NCBI RefSeq assembly: GCF_022601875.1
Contig: NZ_JAKVIP010000013.1
Span: 1 to 64,000, forward strand
Direction of reading: 5' to 3'
DNA length: 64,000 bases
Origin: Chryseobacterium sp. SSA4.19
GTDB taxonomy: Bacteria > Bacteroidota > Bacteroidia > Flavobacteriales > Weeksellaceae
The notes beneath the pieces were generated by a model that was given only the letters and a program-made list of their open reading frames with translations, was not told where the DNA came from and did no database searches. Positions 9,607 to 18,049 of this stretch are shown piece after piece; positions within the stretch are counted from its first letter, which is position 1; each line of letters opens with the position of its first letter. The translations under genes were made by a program, and so were the position numbers.

Positions 9607-9614
9607 CAAATATA
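9607..9614 (-). promoter_or_regulatory. -7 box upstream of ruvA-sprA
   Basis: TATATTTG on the minus strand is a perfect TAnnTTTG box placed 20 bases before the ruvA ATG. No TTTG is present 19 bases further upstream, so the -33 element is weak or absent. Confidence 0.5.
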
Positions 9615-9707
9615 GCAAATTAAACCAATTAATATTTTCATTTCACTCACGAATGGTTTTTAACTTAATTTTTGTTTGCGATTTTAATGATTCGCCATAA
9701 AAACAAA

Positions 9708-9729
9708 AGACTTCAAAAATTGAAGTCTT
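9708..9729 (-). terminator. maeB terminator
   Basis: AAGACTTCA (9708-9716) pairs with TGAAGTCTT (9721-9729) over a 4-base loop. On the minus strand the stem is followed by TTGTTTTTAT, fitting termination of the kinase-maeB transcript before ruvA. Confidence 0.7.
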
Positions 9730-9758
9730 AATTTTGTAATTATTGGAAATAATTTTAA

Positions 9759-12050
9759 TTATTTTTCTTTTTTCTCCCTTCTTTGGGCATCCAAAACGGC
9801 AATGGTAGCCAGATTGACAATCTCGTCAACACTGGAACGCATCTGCAGTACATGAACCGGCTGCTTTAATCCCATCAGGATCGGCCCGATCACCTGTGCT
9901 ACTTTCATTCCCCTGATGATTTTGTATGATAAGTTCGCACTTTCAAGATTCGGAAAAATGAAGGTATTGGCAGGAGTAGTTCCTAATTTAGAAAAAGGAT
10001 AATCACTCAGATGATCAGCATCCATGGCAAAATCCGGCTGGATTTCTCCGTCAACAACCATTTTTGGATGTTTCTCATGAAGAATGCTGACTGCTTTTGC
10101 CACTTTTTTTGAAGTTTCGGAAATTCCCGCAAAGTTTTCAAACCCAAGCATCGCAATCCTTGGTTCAATAGCAAAAGATTTTACGGTTAATTCTGCCATT
10201 TTAGCAATATTTACCAAATCTTCAGCAGTAGGATTCTGATGGATTGATGTATCTGCGAAGAAAATAGGTTTCTTCTCAGACAAGATCATCATCATAGCAG
10301 CTACCTTATCAACCCCTTTGTCTTTTTCGATAATCTCTAAAACCGGTCTTAACACGGAAACATAATTTTTAGAAAAACCGACAATCAAGCCGTCTGTATC
10401 CCCATGTCTCAACATTAACGGCCCGAAGTAATCTCTCTGACGAACAAATCTTTTAGCTTTATATTCATTCATGCCTTTTCTCTGACGAAGTTTCCAGAGC
10501 GTCTCGCGGTATTTTTTCCGGTTTTCTTTCTGATCATCATCACTCGGATCGATAATCGGAACATCCAGGCTGATCCCGAAGTGTTTCATCTGCTCCTGAA
10601 TATATTTTTTATTCCCTAAAAGACTTGGATATGCAATTCCTTCTTCGTATAAAATCTGAGCTGCTTTAAGAACGTTATATTCTTCAGCATTTCCTAACGT
10701 AATTCTTTTCGGATTGGCTTTCGCACGGCTCTGCATCATCCTTACCAGCTTCTCATCCCTGCCCATTCTGTCCAGAAGGCTGTTTTCATATTCGTCGAAA
10801 TCAGCAATTGTTTTCCCGGCAATTCCGCTTTCAATCGCTGCTTTTGCAACTGCACTTGATACTTTAGTAATTAACCGGTTATCAAAAGGTTTAGGAATGA
10901 AATATTCTCTTCCGAACTGTAAATTCTGAACATTATATGCCAGAATTACCGCTTCAGGAACCGGTTCTTTAGCAAGATCCGCAATGGCTTTAACCGCTGC
11001 CAGCTTCATTTCTTCATTGATGCCTTTCGCCTGTACATCCAATGCGCCACGGAAAATATAAGGGAAACCCAAAACATTGTTTACCTGATTAGGATAATCA
11101 CTTCTGCCTGTTGCCATAATCACATCCTTACGGGTTTCAAGGGCCAAATCATATGCTATCTCCGGATCAGGATTTGCCAGTGCAAATACGATAGGGTTTT
11201 CATTCATCGTCAATAACATTTCAGCAGTCATCACATTTCCTTTGGATAAACCCACAAAAACATCCGAATTTTTTACAGCATCTTCTAACGTTTCAATATC
11301 CGTATTGGCAATGAAGTCCAGTTTTTCAGGAGTAAGATTCTCCCTTTTATGGTTAATCACCCCTTTGCTATCGCACATCAGTACATTTTCTCTTTTTAAC
11401 CCTAAAGAAATATAAAGGTTGGTACAGGCAATAGCTGCAGCTCCGGCTCCGTTTACGACCATTCTAACCTCTTCAATATTCTTGTTTGCGATCTGAAGGG
11501 AATTAATTAATGCTGCAGCTGAAATAATTGCAGTTCCATGCTGATCATCATGCATCAAAGGGATATTCAATTCCTCTTTTAACCTCTGTTCAATATAAAA
11601 TGCTTCAGGGGCTTTAATATCTTCAAGATTGATTCCTCCGAAGGTCGGAGCTATACCTTTTACAATATCAATAAATTTATCCGGGTCTTTTTCATCAATC
11701 TCAATATCAAAAACATTGATATCTGCAAAAATTTTAAACAGAAGACCTTTCCCTTCCATCACCGGTTTTGAAGCTTCGGCACCGATATCTCCCAATCCTA
11801 AAACGGCTGTCCCGTTAGAAATTACCGCTACCAGGTTTCCTTTTCCGGTATAATCGTATACGGTTTCCGGCTTATCATGGATTTCCATACAAGGTACGGC
11901 AACTCCCGGGGAATAAGCCAGTGATAAATCTCTCTGGGAAGAATGCGGTTTTGAAGGAATTACTTCAATTTTTCCTTTAGGTTCGGCTTTATGATAGTCT
12001 AACGCGGCCTGATTAAAATTTTTCTCGTCGCGTTGATTTCTGTTTGACAT
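9759..12050 (-). CDS. maeB: NADP-dependent malic enzyme with C-terminal phosphotransacetylase domain
   Basis: This 763-residue protein has the MaeB architecture. Residues 1 to about 420 are the malic enzyme, which oxidatively decarboxylates malate to pyruvate; the motifs '[14 protein letters not shown]', 'MHDDQHGTA' and the nucleotide fold '[16 protein letters not shown]' are visible. Residues from about 430 to the end form a phosphate acetyltransferase-like domain, usually regulatory in MaeB rather than catalytic. The length matches the family (about 760). It follows a BadF-type kinase gene by 16 bases and ends before a terminator, so the two form a short operon. NADP rather than NAD preference is inferred from family membership. 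Confidence 0.95.
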   Translation of the reverse strand: MSNRNQRDEKNFNQAALDYHKAEPKGKIEVIPSKPHSSQRDLSLAYSPGVAVPCMEIHDKPETVYDYTGKGNLVAVISNGTAVLGLGDIGAEASKPVMEGKGLLFKIFADINVFDIEIDEKDPDKFIDIVKGIAPTFGGINLEDIKAPEAFYIEQRLKEELNIPLMHDDQHGTAIISAAALINSLQIANKNIEEVRMVVNGAGAAAIACTNLYISLGLKRENVLMCDSKGVINHKRENLTPEKLDFIANTDIETLEDAVKNSDVFVGLSKGNVMTAEMLLTMNENPIVFALANPDPEIAYDLALETRKDVIMATGRSDYPNQVNNVLGFPYIFRGALDVQAKGINEEMKLAAVKAIADLAKEPVPEAVILAYNVQNLQFGREYFIPKPFDNRLITKVSSAVAKAAIESGIAGKTIADFDEYENSLLDRMGRDEKLVRMMQSRAKANPKRITLGNAEEYNVLKAAQILYEEGIAYPSLLGNKKYIQEQMKHFGISLDVPIIDPSDDDQKENRKKYRETLWKLRQRKGMNEYKAKRFVRQRDYFGPLMLRHGDTDGLIVGFSKNYVSVLRPVLEIIEKDKGVDKVAAMMMILSEKKPIFFADTSIHQNPTAEDLVNIAKMAELTVKSFAIEPRIAMLGFENFAGISETSKKVAKAVSILHEKHPKMVVDGEIQPDFAMDADHLSDYPFSKLGTTPANTFIFPNLESANLSYKIIRGMKVAQVIGPILMGLKQPVHVLQMRSSVDEIVNLATIAVLDAQRREKKEK

Positions 12051-12066
12051 ATGAAATGTTTTTTAT

Positions 12067-12918
12067 TTATAGTATATATTGAATATGGTAACTGACTAAA
12101 CTTTCTATAGGTTTCTGTACAATCTGTCCCACATTTAAATTGAGTTCCGCCGCTGCAGAGCGTAGAATATCTTCATAGTAATAAGCGATTGATCCTATAA
12201 AATTGATCTCCGCATGTTTTGATTCTTCGTATGGTAGTACCTGGTAATCGAAAAAATTCAGCATTTCGTCAAAAACCATTTGTTGAAAATAAGGATGATG
12301 CTTTCTTTCCACAACAAATTTATTGAAATCTGCTAAGTAGGCATTCGGCCGCGACGTATGATACATGTTTTTTAATGCTTCATCCACGGTCAGCTTATAC
12401 GTTTCTTCAAATTCAGAAGAAAGGTCTGCAGGCAGTTTCTGCATAAAGAATCTTCTCACCAGCTGTTTTCCGATGGAGCTTCCGCTTCCTTCATCCCCAA
12501 CCAGAAAACCCAGTGAAGGCAATTTAATTTTCACTTGTTCACCATCAAAAAAACAGGAGTTTGAACCAGTCCCTAAAATACAGACAATCGCAGGACTGCC
12601 TCTGTATGCTGAATAGGCAGCTGCCGTAAGATCTTCTTTTACTTCTGTCTCTGCATGGATGAAGATTTTTTTAAGCTCCCGCTCAATAATGGTACAGTTT
12701 TCAGGAATGCCACAGCCTGAACCATAGAAAAATATTTTTTTAATTGAATTTTTAACTGAGCCTAAACCGATATTTTTTTCAATCTCGGGAACAATAAGTT
12801 CTGCTGCAATATTATTAGGATTAAAACCAATGGTTTCAGTTTTTAAGAAGACCTTATTAAAGTCATCCAAAATTACCCAATCACATTTTGTAGAGCCACC
12901 ATCGACAATAGCAACCAT
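12067..12918 (-). CDS. BadF/BadG-type sugar kinase, probably N-acetylglucosamine kinase-like
   Basis: A 283-residue ATPase of the BadF/BadG/BcrA/BcrD superfamily (ASKHA fold). The first phosphate loop is 'VDGGSTKCDWVI' (residues 5-16); a second phosphate motif is 'ILGTGSNSCFF' (around 115-125), and 'GDEGSGSSIGKQLV' (around 138-151) is the typical kinase segment. Bacteroidota members are usually annotated as N-acetylglucosamine kinases, which would feed salvaged cell-wall sugar into amino-sugar metabolism. The substrate is inferred. It is transcribed together with maeB, 16 bases downstream. Confidence 0.82.
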   Translation of the reverse strand: MVAIVDGGSTKCDWVILDDFNKVFLKTETIGFNPNNIAAELIVPEIEKNIGLGSVKNSIKKIFFYGSGCGIPENCTIIERELKKIFIHAETEVKEDLTAAAYSAYRGSPAIVCILGTGSNSCFFDGEQVKIKLPSLGFLVGDEGSGSSIGKQLVRRFFMQKLPADLSSEFEETYKLTVDEALKNMYHTSRPNAYLADFNKFVVERKHHPYFQQMVFDEMLNFFDYQVLPYEESKHAEINFIGSIAYYYEDILRSAAAELNLNVGQIVQKPIESLVSYHIQYIL

Positions 12919-13002
12919 ATTTAGATTTTAGTTTAAGGATGCTAAATTATGAATTTATCTTTAAACAGCCTTTACAAAGAGTCCGGAAGCTGTCTAAAAT
13001 CA

Positions 13003-13266
13003 TCAATGTTTTATATCAGTTTTGTTTTCATTAAACTGTACCAACCAGTCTTCAATTTCTTCCTCAAGATAAGAGGTCTGAAGGATCATGGCATTGATAA
13101 AATCATCCGGAACGGGTTTATCATCAGAATTTTCAAGGCTCCAAAGCTCATCAGACATATTTTCGTATTCGGAATAGACCCTTTTGAACCGGGAATTTTC
13201 TCTTTCAAGAGTTGCAATATTTTTCTGCTGGAGCTGAAATTTTCTGTATTTGTTTTGATGTTTCAT
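13003..13266 (-). CDS. Small coiled-coil protein of unknown function
   Basis: I do not recognise a family. From the ATG at 13266 the protein has 87 residues; a longer frame from 13320 adds 18 residues but needs a non-ATG start. The first half is strongly charged and helical ('KYRKFQLQQKNIATLEREN'), suggesting a coiled coil; the second half is acidic ('YLEEEIEDWLVQF'). No signal peptide or membrane helix is present, so it should be cytoplasmic. It lies 84 bases upstream of the sugar kinase gene on the same strand. A plus-strand frame over the same bases has no better claim to be coding. Confidence 0.6.
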   Translation of the reverse strand: MKHQNKYRKFQLQQKNIATLERENSRFKRVYSEYENMSDELWSLENSDDKPVPDDFINAMILQTSYLEEEIEDWLVQFNENKTDIKH

Positions 13267-13471
13267 ACAAATATTATTAAAGTTTTGCCGTAAAATTTTA
13301 GATGATGTGCCTTTGACCAAGCATTACAAGATAGAAAAACCATCAACCCAAATAGTTGACAATGAATTTATTATCAGGTACAGTTTTCTTCGTTCAGAAA
13401 ATTAAATTTAGAAATTATTTTGAACCTAAAAAAATTTTTAACATCTTTTTTCAGTGTTTAACATATAGTTA

Positions 13472-13479
13472 TAAATTTG
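13472..13479 (+). promoter_or_regulatory. -7 box upstream of the GtrA gene
   Basis: TAAATTTG is a perfect TAnnTTTG box 17 bases before the GtrA ATG. The expected -33 position has only TTTC/TTTT, so the element is partial. It would drive the GtrA-PlsC pair. Confidence 0.45.
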
Positions 13480-13496
13480 CATACCATAATCATTGA

Positions 13497-13955
13497 ATGA
13501 GAGATTTACTATTACGTCAGAAACAGATTCTGTTCTTCATTATTGCAGGCGGACTCAGTGCTATTGTAGAAATAGGTAGCTTTAAGTTGCTAAGCTCCTC
13601 CCTTCCTCACTTTTTCCCACGAGAGACTGATTTTTACGGATTGCATTATCCCCTAAGTAATATTTTCTCGACCGGCTGCGGAATTATTACCAACTATTTC
13701 CTGAGCATCTGGTTTGTTTTTGAAAGAGGCAAACATTCTAAAAGAAAGGAATTCGTTTACTTTATGGTGGTATCCTTTATCTCCACCTTACTAAGCCTTG
13801 GTTTTTTCCAGGTTTTTTACAGTTATGTATTTAAAGAAAATATTGATCTTATTGTTTACACACTAAGCCCGGAAATAATCAGTAAGATTGCAGCTATTCT
13901 GCTGGTCTCTGTTCTTAATTATTCGATCAAGAAAAAAATAATTTTTAACGGATGA
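13497..13955 (+). CDS. GtrA-family membrane protein
   Basis: A 152-residue protein with four predicted transmembrane helices in the GtrA/DPMS pattern: 'ILFFIIAGGLSAIVEIGSF' at the N-terminus, then 'NIFSTGCGIITNYFLSIWFVF' where the conserved N/F/W cluster lies. GtrA proteins take part in moving lipid-linked sugars across the inner membrane for cell-surface polysaccharides. No glycosyltransferase is adjacent. Its stop overlaps the start of the next gene by 4 bases (ATGA), so translation of the two is probably coupled; a role in envelope lipid or glycan supply is the likely shared theme. Confidence 0.85.
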   Translation: MRDLLLRQKQILFFIIAGGLSAIVEIGSFKLLSSSLPHFFPRETDFYGLHYPLSNIFSTGCGIITNYFLSIWFVFERGKHSKRKEFVYFMVVSFISTLLSLGFFQVFYSYVFKENIDLIVYTLSPEIISKIAAILLVSVLNYSIKKKIIFNG

Positions 13956-14695
13956 TGGTGACAAAGATTTTAAATTATCTCTGGAGATTCTGGCTTTTGC
14001 TGCTTGCATTTGTTGTTACCATTTTTTTTGGAATTCCCGTTTACGTTTTATCCTTTAACAAAAAGCATTACCGATATGCTTACCGCTTCATCAGATTCTG
14101 GAGCTACTGCATGTTTTTCGGAATGGGCTTACGGTATGAATTGCAGAAGCTTTCCGCGCAGAAGCTTGATAAGAACCAGCAATATGTTTTCATCTCTAAC
14201 CATACGTCTATCATGGATATCATGCTGATGTGTATATTATGTAAAGACCACCCCGTCTGCTTCGTAGGTAAAAAAGAACTGGTGAAGATCCCCATTTTCG
14301 GAACCATCTATAAGAGGATATGCGTGATGGTGGACCGTAAAAGTGCCAGAAGCCGAGCGGATGTTTACAGAAGATGTGCCGAGAAAATGGAGGAGGGAAA
14401 CAGTATTGTGATTTTTCCTGAGGGCGGCGTTCCCGATGATACTTCTGTTATTCTGGATGAATTTAAAGACGGTGCATTTACGCTTTCTTCAAAACATAAT
14501 TCCCCTATCGTTATTTTTACTTTTATCGGATTGAAAGAAATTTTTCCATTCAAGAGTTCAGAAGGTTATCCCGGCAAAGCAAAAGTTTTTTTTAACGGTA
14601 TCCTCAACCCTTCATCTTCACCAAAAGAACTTAAAATGTCTTCTTTTGAGACAATAAAAAAAACCTTGCTGGAACACGATAATCGAAAGAAATAA
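13952..14695 (+). CDS. plsC: 1-acyl-sn-glycerol-3-phosphate acyltransferase family protein
   Basis: This 247-residue PlsC-type enzyme would acylate lysophosphatidic acid to phosphatidic acid at the inner membrane. The catalytic motif 'NHTSIMDIMLM' (H-x4-D) is near residues 83-93, 'RKSARSRADVYRR' contributes the substrate-binding segment, and 'IVIFPEGGVPDD' is the FPEG block. An N-terminal membrane helix covers about residues 9-30. The length is typical. It overlaps the GtrA gene by 4 bases. Related acyltransferases include ornithine-lipid enzymes, so the exact acceptor is uncertain; phosphatidate synthesis is the default inference. Confidence 0.9.
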   Translation: MMVTKILNYLWRFWLLLLAFVVTIFFGIPVYVLSFNKKHYRYAYRFIRFWSYCMFFGMGLRYELQKLSAQKLDKNQQYVFISNHTSIMDIMLMCILCKDHPVCFVGKKELVKIPIFGTIYKRICVMVDRKSARSRADVYRRCAEKMEEGNSIVIFPEGGVPDDTSVILDEFKDGAFTLSSKHNSPIVIFTFIGLKEIFPFKSSEGYPGKAKVFFNGILNPSSSPKELKMSSFETIKKTLLEHDNRKK

Positions 14696-14725
14696 TATAT
14701 ATTTGTTTTTCTTAATTTTTATGAT

Positions 14726-16489
14726 ATGGATGCAAATCAACAGCAGACCAAATGGTCTCAATTTCTGTCTTTAATTGTTGTCTTCTTCTTTTGGGGATTT
14801 GTGGCAGCAAGTAATGATATATTAATCCCGGTATTTAAAAAATGGTTTGTCCTGTCACAGGTACAGAGCCAGCTTGTCGCATGGGCATTTTATGTGGCTT
14901 ATTTTGTAGGATCCGTGATATTCTTTCTGATTTCTTTAAAAAGTGATATTCTTCAGAAGTTCGGCTACAAAAAAACCCTGGCTGTGGGATTAGGGCTTTC
15001 TTCTTTGGGAGCATTCCTATTTGTTCCGGCTGCCTCTGCTGCCAACTTTTGGTTTTTTCTAACCGCTTTATTTATTGTCGGCTTAGGCTTTTCTGTACAA
15101 CAGATCGTTGCAAACCCATTAGCAATTAAGATGGGAAGCCCTAAAACAGGGGCTCACCGTTTGACCTTAGCTGGCGGGATCAATTCTTTGGGGACTACAA
15201 TAGGACCAATCCTGGTAGGTATTGCACTTTTCGGTATGGGAAACAAAGAAGAATCAACTAAAAATGATAACCTATCTAAAATTGAGATCGTAAAAAACGA
15301 GTACATCACGCATAAAAATGAACTCAGCACCAATATTACAGAGTTAAGAAAAGACACGCAGGATGATCCTGCTTCTATTAACGAAACGATTACCAAACTG
15401 CAACAGAACATTTCTGAACTTGATAACCAGATTGTTTCAATAGATCAAAATCCTTCAGCTAAAGATTCGCAGGTTGACCTGTATTCATCCAAGCTTAGCG
15501 AAATCAAACAGAAATCAACTAATATTTCTTATCCTTTGGCATTTGTAAAGGAAAACCTTAAAATGGTTAAGATTCCTTTTATCGTCCTGGGAGTCGCTTT
15601 CATTTTTGTAGCAATTTTCATGCTTTTCTCTAAAATTGAAGATCCAGCAAAAGATGAAGAGGAAGTGAAAACAGACGAACCAGGCGGTAAGTTTAATATT
15701 TTTAATTATCCCCAGCTGTATCTGGGCATGCTTGCGATCTTTATCTATGTGGGTGTAGAAGTATCTATCATCAGTAACCTTCCTGCGCTCCTGCATACAA
15801 AAGAATTCGGCGGAATTTTAGAACATAATATTGCTCCATTCGTTTCTTTATATTGGGGAAGCTTAATGATCGGCCGATGGAACGGAAGTATCAACGTATT
15901 CAATATCTCAAAGGCAACCAATATGATCCTGAAATTTATTGTTCCTTTTATTGCATTCGGAATCATTATCGTTGCCAATGAATTAAGCGGTAAAGACGTG
16001 TCGTCATTTTATATTTATGCGATATGGATTGTAGCATTTATTATCATGAGCTTCATCGGCGGTAAAAATCCGGGAAGAACCCTTATGATATTCGGTGTAG
16101 CCGGTATTTTGATGATGCTTTTAGGACTGGTATATCCTGATAAGGAAATTGCAAAATACTTCTTTATCTCCGGAGGACTTTTCTGCTCTATTATGTGGCC
16201 ATCCATTTTCGACCTTGCGATTGCAGGACTTGGAAAAAATACAGGAAAAGGATCTTCTTTCCTGGTGATGATGATTCTTGGAGGAGGTATTATTCCTTTG
16301 ATACAAGGCTGGATCTGTGATTTTGACAAATCAAGTCCGGAAGGAATTATGGGTATTACATGGACACATTTTTCATATGTTATTCCTATCTTATGTTTTG
16401 TTTACCTTGCCTTCTATGGATTTGTCACCCCAAGAATCCTGAAAAAACAGGGAATAGAAATGGAAGAATCTACATCAGGTGGACACTAA
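14726..16489 (+). CDS. Sugar MFS transporter (FucP-like) with a long central insertion
   Basis: A 587-residue carrier of the FucP/glucose-galactose branch of the major facilitator superfamily, which co-transports sugars with H+ or Na+. Twelve helices are expected; the N-terminal half contains 'FFFWGFVAASNDILIPVFKK' with the Asn-Asp pair of the family. FucP-like proteins are usually about 400-450 residues. The excess is an insertion at about residues 172-280, between the two six-helix halves, rich in charged residues and probably coiled-coil ('NITELRKDTQDDPASINETI'). The C-terminal half is intact. It starts 30 bases after plsC and overlaps the next gene by 11 bases. The substrate cannot be read from the sequence. 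Confidence 0.85.
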   Translation: MDANQQQTKWSQFLSLIVVFFFWGFVAASNDILIPVFKKWFVLSQVQSQLVAWAFYVAYFVGSVIFFLISLKSDILQKFGYKKTLAVGLGLSSLGAFLFVPAASAANFWFFLTALFIVGLGFSVQQIVANPLAIKMGSPKTGAHRLTLAGGINSLGTTIGPILVGIALFGMGNKEESTKNDNLSKIEIVKNEYITHKNELSTNITELRKDTQDDPASINETITKLQQNISELDNQIVSIDQNPSAKDSQVDLYSSKLSEIKQKSTNISYPLAFVKENLKMVKIPFIVLGVAFIFVAIFMLFSKIEDPAKDEEEVKTDEPGGKFNIFNYPQLYLGMLAIFIYVGVEVSIISNLPALLHTKEFGGILEHNIAPFVSLYWGSLMIGRWNGSINVFNISKATNMILKFIVPFIAFGIIIVANELSGKDVSSFYIYAIWIVAFIIMSFIGGKNPGRTLMIFGVAGILMMLLGLVYPDKEIAKYFFISGGLFCSIMWPSIFDLAIAGLGKNTGKGSSFLVMMILGGGIIPLIQGWICDFDKSSPEGIMGITWTHFSYVIPILCFVYLAFYGFVTPRILKKQGIEMEESTSGGH

Positions 16490-17534
16490 AAAATATTTTT
16501 CACATAAAAGGTTTTGGGCAGGTTTATTACTTGCCCAATTTCTTTTGTTTTATGCTTTTTCAAAATCAGTGATAATGATTTCTTTTTTTGAACATTTCTT
16601 TGAGATTCAGAAAGCTGTTCATCAAAAAATATTCTCATGGATTCCCTTCTCTTCCGGAGATATTTTTTATATACTGCTGGGAATTATCCTTATTTATCTT
16701 ATAGTAAAATGTTTTAAAAAGAAAACCAGAAACAGGAGTTTACTGAAGCTTCTTGTCCTTTTTAATTGTATTTATTTCATCTATCAGGTATGTTGGGGCA
16801 TGCTGTATTTTCAGACTCCGATTATTAAAAAGCTGCCTGCTCAAAACAAACCGAGCATCGAACGAGCTAAGACCTTAGCTTTGAAATATCTTGAAAAATG
16901 TAAAGCAACAAGAAAGCTTGTCCATGAAGATCATCATGGGGTTTTTATTATTACTGACCTGAAGTCTGTTCAGGAAGAGATTCTTTTTCAGCAGAACCGG
17001 CTTCCCAAAAATATCACCCACAAAGAAGCTCCGGAAATTAATTCATTTAAGCCAAGCCTTTTCAGAAATATCATGAGCTACACCGGCATCCTGGGATATT
17101 ATAACCCTTTTACTGCAGAGTCTCAATTCAACCCTCAATTGCCCGATACATTAATTCCGTTTACTTCTGCCCATGAGAGTTCGCATCAATTAGGTTTTGC
17201 CAGGGAACAAGAAGCCAATTTCATAGGTTATCTGATAGGCACCCGTTCTGATAATTATGACCTTCGCTATAGCACTGAATATTTTACTTTGAAAAGCCTT
17301 TTGAATTTTATTGCTGATAAAGATCCTGAATTTGTGAAAGGTATTCTAAACAACTATTCTCCCCAAATGAAAAAAGACAGATCATACGAGAAGTCATTTA
17401 TCTTAAAACATCAAGGTTGGGTAGATGATTTTTTTGGATTCACCAATAATCTTTTTCTGCAGAGCAACCAACAGGAAGGTTCAATTACCTATTCTTATTT
17501 TATAGATCTTCTTATGAATTATGAAAAGGACTAA
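16479..17534 (+). CDS. DUF3810 membrane protein with a zinc-peptidase motif
   Basis: A 351-residue protein of the DUF3810 family. It starts at a GTG that overlaps the upstream transporter gene by 11 bases, which suggests translational coupling. Three hydrophobic helices lie in the first 110 residues, followed by a soluble domain. The motif 'HESSHQLGFAREQEAN' (residues 232-247) reads as HExxH with a downstream Glu, the arrangement of gluzincin-type metallopeptidases. Catalysis is therefore likely, but no substrate is known for the family as far as I can say. The domain probably faces the periplasm. Confidence 0.8.
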   Translation: MDTKKYFSHKRFWAGLLLAQFLLFYAFSKSVIMISFFEHFFEIQKAVHQKIFSWIPFSSGDIFYILLGIILIYLIVKCFKKKTRNRSLLKLLVLFNCIYFIYQVCWGMLYFQTPIIKKLPAQNKPSIERAKTLALKYLEKCKATRKLVHEDHHGVFIITDLKSVQEEILFQQNRLPKNITHKEAPEINSFKPSLFRNIMSYTGILGYYNPFTAESQFNPQLPDTLIPFTSAHESSHQLGFAREQEANFIGYLIGTRSDNYDLRYSTEYFTLKSLLNFIADKDPEFVKGILNNYSPQMKKDRSYEKSFILKHQGWVDDFFGFTNNLFLQSNQQEGSITYSYFIDLLMNYEKD

Positions 17535-17540
17535 AATAAA

Positions 17541-17566
17541 AGAATCGCACCAAAAGATACGATTCT
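17541..17566 (+). terminator. Hairpin after the DUF3810 gene
   Basis: AGAATCG (17541-17547) pairs with CGATTCT (17560-17566) seven bases after the stop codon. The following sequence is A-rich rather than T-rich, so termination would be weak; an RNA-processing or stability role is as likely. Confidence 0.4.
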
Positions 17567-18005
17567 AAAAACACAAATGATGAAAAAAAATTTATTACCT
17601 TGATTTGTTCCCTCATTCAAGGCGTTGTAAAAATACAATATATTTTAAGAAAAAAAAACTATTTCTTAACATTTATAGAATTTTAAGAAAATTTTAAGAC
17701 TTTTAAGTTAGAAATAAAATTCCTCTGTATCCCAGTATTTTTTTACTGATTATTAATTAGTTAAAATTTAGGCAAAATAATATAACTCTAATAAAGTATT
17801 AATAAAATTATCATGGATCAATCGTTTGTTTGAAATAAAATGAATCGAAGTTAGAAATAGGGTTTTATAAATATTAAATCAAGTTTAAAAAACAAAACTA
17901 TTGTTTATAATACTATAATTCATCCTATTATATATTACCTCTTAGATAATTTTGTTACAATAGTTTAAATAAAAATCATAAATCACTTTAAATAGAAAAA
18001 AAATA

Positions 18006-18036
18006 TTTGTTTTTTTCAAACATCTGCGTATTTTAG
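18006..18036 (+). promoter_or_regulatory. Promoter of the peptide export locus
   Basis: TTTG (18006-18009), 19 bases, then TATTTTAG (18029-18036), one base off TAnnTTTG. The predicted start near 18042 leaves an unusually short leader of about 8 bases before the ATG at 18050. Confidence 0.55.
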
Positions 18037-18049
18037 TTAAAAAAATAAT

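Larger units (their letters stand above)
17535..18049. other. AT-rich intergenic region before the peptide locus
   Basis: 515 bases without a gene. It holds a 7-bp stem hairpin right after the DUF3810 stop (17541-17566), a second hairpin (CCTTGA 17598-17603 with TCAAGG 17617-17622), a very AT-rich stretch with no visible structure from about 17630 to 17990, and a promoter (18006-18036). An eight-codon frame (17577-17603) ends in the second hairpin but cannot be judged. Confidence 0.6.

Noticed and set aside
12949..13293. Plus-strand frame of 114 codons overlapping the small coiled-coil gene.
   Set aside because: Its translation has no recognisable domain, lacks a promoter, and the minus-strand frame follows the direction of neighbouring genes with an ATG and charged helical composition.
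17577..17603. An eight-codon frame ending within a hairpin, possible leader peptide.
   Set aside because: Too short to judge, not followed by a gene within 400 bases, and in A-rich DNA where such frames arise by chance.
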